Shown piece after piece: positions 61,474 to 64,000 of a stretch of 64,000 nucleotides of DNA. Every line of letters begins with the position of its first letter. Position 1 is the stretch's first letter. The notes beneath the pieces were generated by a model. That model was not told where the DNA came from. It did not search any database and saw only the letters and a list, made by a program, of their open reading frames with translations. Origin of the DNA: Rhizobium sp. BK602 (GTDB lineage: Bacteria > Pseudomonadota > Alphaproteobacteria > Rhizobiales > Rhizobiaceae). A program made the translations under genes and the position numbers. Location of the stretch: contig NZ_JACIBC010000003.1 in the NCBI RefSeq assembly GCF_014195095.1, forward strand, positions 62,001 through 126,000, written 5' to 3'.

Positions 61474-61592
61474 GATCCGATGAATGGAGGTTCGAGGCGG
61501 CGTCCAGCATTCAAGTCTTCGTATAATGGCGAAGCTTTGTTCGGTGTGGCATCCCGCCCGTTTCTTTTGTTACAGGGGCCTGGGAGTGGTGA

Positions 61593-63911
61593 ATGCGTTC
61601 TGAAGGTGTTGGATCACCCTATTCACTCGATGCCTCCGGCATCGACGAAAAATCTCTAGTTGAAAAATTTGCCGGCAAGTCCGTCTTTTACGACGGTGTT
61701 TTCAAGGGCGACTACAGCCTTGCGATCGTCAATCGACACGTCGCGCGCGCACTGATCAATCTCGGCGTCAATCTGGTCTGCCACACACCCGAACATGATT
61801 GGCAGACCGATGCCCGCCTCGTCGCTTCGCCGGATATTCTGCATCATATGCGCGAGGACTATCCTGCCAACGAGCGTTTCGACATCCATTTGAGGAACAC
61901 CTGGCCGCCGGCGACCCATGATATGCTTGGTGACGTCAACGCCTATATCGCCTTCGCATGGGAAGAGCTCGAGTTTCCGCAATATCTCGTCGACAGCTTC
62001 AACCGTGACCTCGATCTCGTCATGGTAACGGCAAACTTCATCAAGGAAGGCTTCATCCGTTCCGGAGTGACGATTCCGATCGAAGTCATCGGCGCCGGCT
62101 GTGACCATATCTCCAAGGCCAGCAGTCAGTTGCCGCCCCGGCTGCCGGACAATGGGCGCAAACGTATCCTGCATGTGTCCTCCTGCTTCCCGCGCAAAGG
62201 CATCGACGTTCTGGTCGAGGCCTTTCTGCGCAGTTTTCGGCGGGATGATCCGGTGGAGCTGGTGATCAAGACTTTTGCCAATCCGGACACCATCCTGCCA
62301 TCCGTGCTGGCGCAAGTGCAGGATAGGCTCGCCGACGCGGCACCGATCACCGTTATCGACCAGTTTTATGACGAAGAGCAGCTTCGCGCTCTATATCGTT
62401 CTTCCGCCATGGTGGTGGCGCCCAGTCGGGGCGAGGGGTTCGGCCTGCCTTTGGCCGAGGCGATGTTGCTCGATGTTCCCGTTGTGACGACCAATTACAG
62501 CGGCCATCTCGATTTCTGCCGACCCGAGACGGCCTGGCTGGTGGATTATCACATGGCGGCATCGCAGGCGCATGTGGCCGGTTCCTACAGCATGTGGGCG
62601 GAGCCGTCCGTCGAACATCTGGGTTTGCAGATGCGGGCGGTGCTCGACCATCCCAAGGAAGCGCAGGCGCGCAGCGCTCAGGCACAGAAGCTGCTCGCCC
62701 ATCATTTCACCTGGCATCTGGTGGCGGTCCGTGCCCTGGCAGCCTTGGCCAAGCCCGCGCGTCTTGCCGCCGAGGCCAAGCTCGACTGGACGCTGGATGT
62801 CGTTTCCTCCTGGCAGCAGCAATGCGGCATCGCCACCTATTCGCAGCATCTTTATTCGCAGCCGGCCTTTGCGAACAAGGTGGATCACATCTTTGCGCGC
62901 CGCATCATGAACGATGCCCTGCCGGAACAGGCACCCGAGGAGGCCGATGCCTCGCCTCGCGGCATATCGCGCCTCTGGGGCTATGATCTCGCATCCCTGA
63001 AGCGGTTTGCCGGGCGATTGGAGCAGGGGCACGCGGATGTCTTGTGGATGCAGCATCATCCCGGCCATTTTTCGACTCCGGACATGGAGTTGCTGGCGCA
63101 GGTCCTGCCATCGACGAAATATCGGCTGCGCGCCCTGACGATGCATAGCGTAAAAGAGGCGATGCGTGGTGGTTCGTTGCGATGGACGAAGGCCTTCGAC
63201 ATCGTCTTCGTGCATTCGGCCGAAGATGCCGGAACGCTGTCGGCGGCGGGACATCCGAATGCGGTTGTCATTCCGCATGGCGTCCTTCTGGAGCCGAAGA
63301 ATGCACCGAGGCCGGATCAGTCGCATTTTACGATCGGCTCCTTCGGTTTCCTGATGCCGCACAAGAATATCGATCGTCTCGTCCTCGCCTTCGCCGAAGC
63401 GCACAGCTACGATCCGCGCCTGCGGTTGAAGCTGCTCAACTGCATGGTGACCAATGATGAATCGCGCGCGGCGCGGGCAACCGTGGAAAACCTGATCGAA
63501 TATCTCGGGCTTTCGGACTATGTGACCGCGCGCTTCGATTTCATTCCGGAGGAAGAACTGCGCCGCGAGCTCATGAGCTGCGATTTGCTTTCCTTCCTTT
63601 ACGGCCATTCCACCGAAACGGCGACAGGTGCAGCCCGCATCGCGATGAGCGTGAACAGGCCGCTCTTGTGTTCCCGCTCGCCGGTGCTGCGCGACATGTG
63701 GCCAATCAGCCATGTCGTCAAAAGCACCGAGGTCGAATGCATTGCCGAGGCTCTGCTGAGCCTCGCCCAGAACCCGCTGCTGCTGCAGATGCGCGATAAC
63801 GAACGCATCCAGGCAGCCGAATGGTATTCCTATCCGCGCACCGCCGCGCGGCATGTTGTTGCGATCGAACAAATGTTAGGGGGCAATATTGACAGTCGCC
63901 GAGTTGCATAG
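61593..63911 (+). CDS. two-domain GT-B glycosyltransferase
   Basis: The 772-residue protein contains two GT-B units. The first (about 30-390) is a GT4-type transferase with ILHVSSCFPRKGIDVLVEAF and the catalytic-site E-x7-E in SRGEGFGLPLAEAMLLDVPVV (Glu281, Glu289). The second (about 395-765) begins DWTLDVVSSWQQQCGIATYSQHL, has IGSFGFLMPHKNIDRLVLAFAEAH, but where E-x7-E is expected it reads YGHSTETATGAARIAMSVNRPLL, so that site is altered. No membrane segment: a cytoplasmic enzyme. GGGAG precedes ATG 61593. Placed after the Hint gene, it may glycosylate a surface polymer or protein. Confidence 0.88.
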   Translation: MRSEGVGSPYSLDASGIDEKSLVEKFAGKSVFYDGVFKGDYSLAIVNRHVARALINLGVNLVCHTPEHDWQTDARLVASPDILHHMREDYPANERFDIHLRNTWPPATHDMLGDVNAYIAFAWEELEFPQYLVDSFNRDLDLVMVTANFIKEGFIRSGVTIPIEVIGAGCDHISKASSQLPPRLPDNGRKRILHVSSCFPRKGIDVLVEAFLRSFRRDDPVELVIKTFANPDTILPSVLAQVQDRLADAAPITVIDQFYDEEQLRALYRSSAMVVAPSRGEGFGLPLAEAMLLDVPVVTTNYSGHLDFCRPETAWLVDYHMAASQAHVAGSYSMWAEPSVEHLGLQMRAVLDHPKEAQARSAQAQKLLAHHFTWHLVAVRALAALAKPARLAAEAKLDWTLDVVSSWQQQCGIATYSQHLYSQPAFANKVDHIFARRIMNDALPEQAPEEADASPRGISRLWGYDLASLKRFAGRLEQGHADVLWMQHHPGHFSTPDMELLAQVLPSTKYRLRALTMHSVKEAMRGGSLRWTKAFDIVFVHSAEDAGTLSAAGHPNAVVIPHGVLLEPKNAPRPDQSHFTIGSFGFLMPHKNIDRLVLAFAEAHSYDPRLRLKLLNCMVTNDESRAARATVENLIEYLGLSDYVTARFDFIPEEELRRELMSCDLLSFLYGHSTETATGAARIAMSVNRPLLCSRSPVLRDMWPISHVVKSTEVECIAEALLSLAQNPLLLQMRDNERIQAAEWYSYPRTAARHVVAIEQMLGGNIDSRRVA

Positions 63912-64000
63912 ACAGCCCTTGAACGTCCTTCCCAGGGACATCTTCTCCTTGCCGGCCGAATCCTTCGTTGATGCCTGGGCAAAGGCATTGGATCTGACGG
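63889..64000 (+). CDS. start of a further gene, cut by the window end
   Basis: A TTG at 63889 has AGGGGG about 6 bases upstream (63878-63883) and opens a frame that stays open to the end of the window (37 codons, MTVAELHRQPLNVLPRDIF at its start). It overlaps the last 23 bases of the glycosyltransferase gene, a common arrangement for a coupled next gene. The stretch is too short to identify. Confidence 0.5.
   Translation, partial: MTVAELHRQPLNVLPRDIFSLPAESFVDAWAKALDLT

Noticed and set aside
1..64000. Search for tRNA, rRNA, CRISPR arrays, intact insertion sequences, integrases and phage genes
   Set aside because: None was seen: no transposase or integrase frames, no terminal repeats with target duplications and no tRNA-like cloverleaf were noticed by eye.

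Overview
The window is about 60% GC and gene-dense. Several markers point to a member of the Rhizobiaceae (Rhizobium/Agrobacterium/Sinorhizobium group): a divergent dctA/dctBD locus with a sigma-54 promoter and DctD-type sites, an Omp25/Omp31-type porin, DUF992 and DUF982 proteins, and a small RNA built from hairpins that expose CCTCCTCCC. I see no tRNA, rRNA, CRISPR array, intact insertion sequence or phage gene. The content is typical of a rhizobial chromid or a catabolic stretch of chromosome: uptake systems, degradative enzymes and a local regulator beside almost every operon.

Layout. 0-3.4 kb: a four-hairpin anti-Shine-Dalgarno small RNA, a YghU-type glutathione transferase and an orphan fold-type I PLP enzyme. 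3.4-9.2 kb: dctD-dctB, divergent from dctA (C4-dicarboxylate sensing and uptake), then a small acidic protein and a CBS-domain protein. 9.3-14.6 kb: a MacB/LolCDE-like exporter operon (HlyD adaptor, ATPase, two FtsX-type permeases) divergent from a membrane-anchored AraC regulator. 14.7-22.5 kb: an M20 peptidase, then a carbohydrate ABC transporter with a GH78 alpha-L-rhamnosidase under a divergent LacI repressor. 22.5-26.5 kb: an NmrA-type reductase divergent from an HxlR regulator, an O-methyltransferase, and a FecCD-type permease with its ATPase.

26.7-55.4 kb is a large amine and amino-acid catabolic region. It holds two paralogous DadA-like FAD oxidases, an Lrp regulator, a peptide-type ABC transporter, two HAD type II proteins, a class III aminotransferase, a PuuB-like oxidase, two twin-GNAT acetyltransferase homologues, a RidA-like protein with TetR, succinate-semialdehyde dehydrogenase (gabD), a tartrate-dehydrogenase-like enzyme, another aldehyde dehydrogenase, LysR, hydantoinase/oxoprolinase subunits A and B, a cupin, a single-domain GNAT, a hydroxyacid dehydrogenase and an ArgE-type deacetylase. 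Together they look like uptake, deamination or transamination, and aldehyde oxidation of one or more amines or N-substituted amino acids. The substrate cannot be read from the sequence.

55.5-64 kb: small envelope and regulatory proteins, an IclR regulator, a degenerate 1.2-kb region, and then a cell-surface cassette: Omp25-like porin, a protein with a beta-rich N-terminal half and a C-terminal Hint (Hedgehog/intein) domain, a two-domain glycosyltransferase and the start of another gene. This last cassette and the four-hairpin RNA are the most unusual items here. Many local regulators have a clear dyad or repeated site next to them, and these sites are listed individually.
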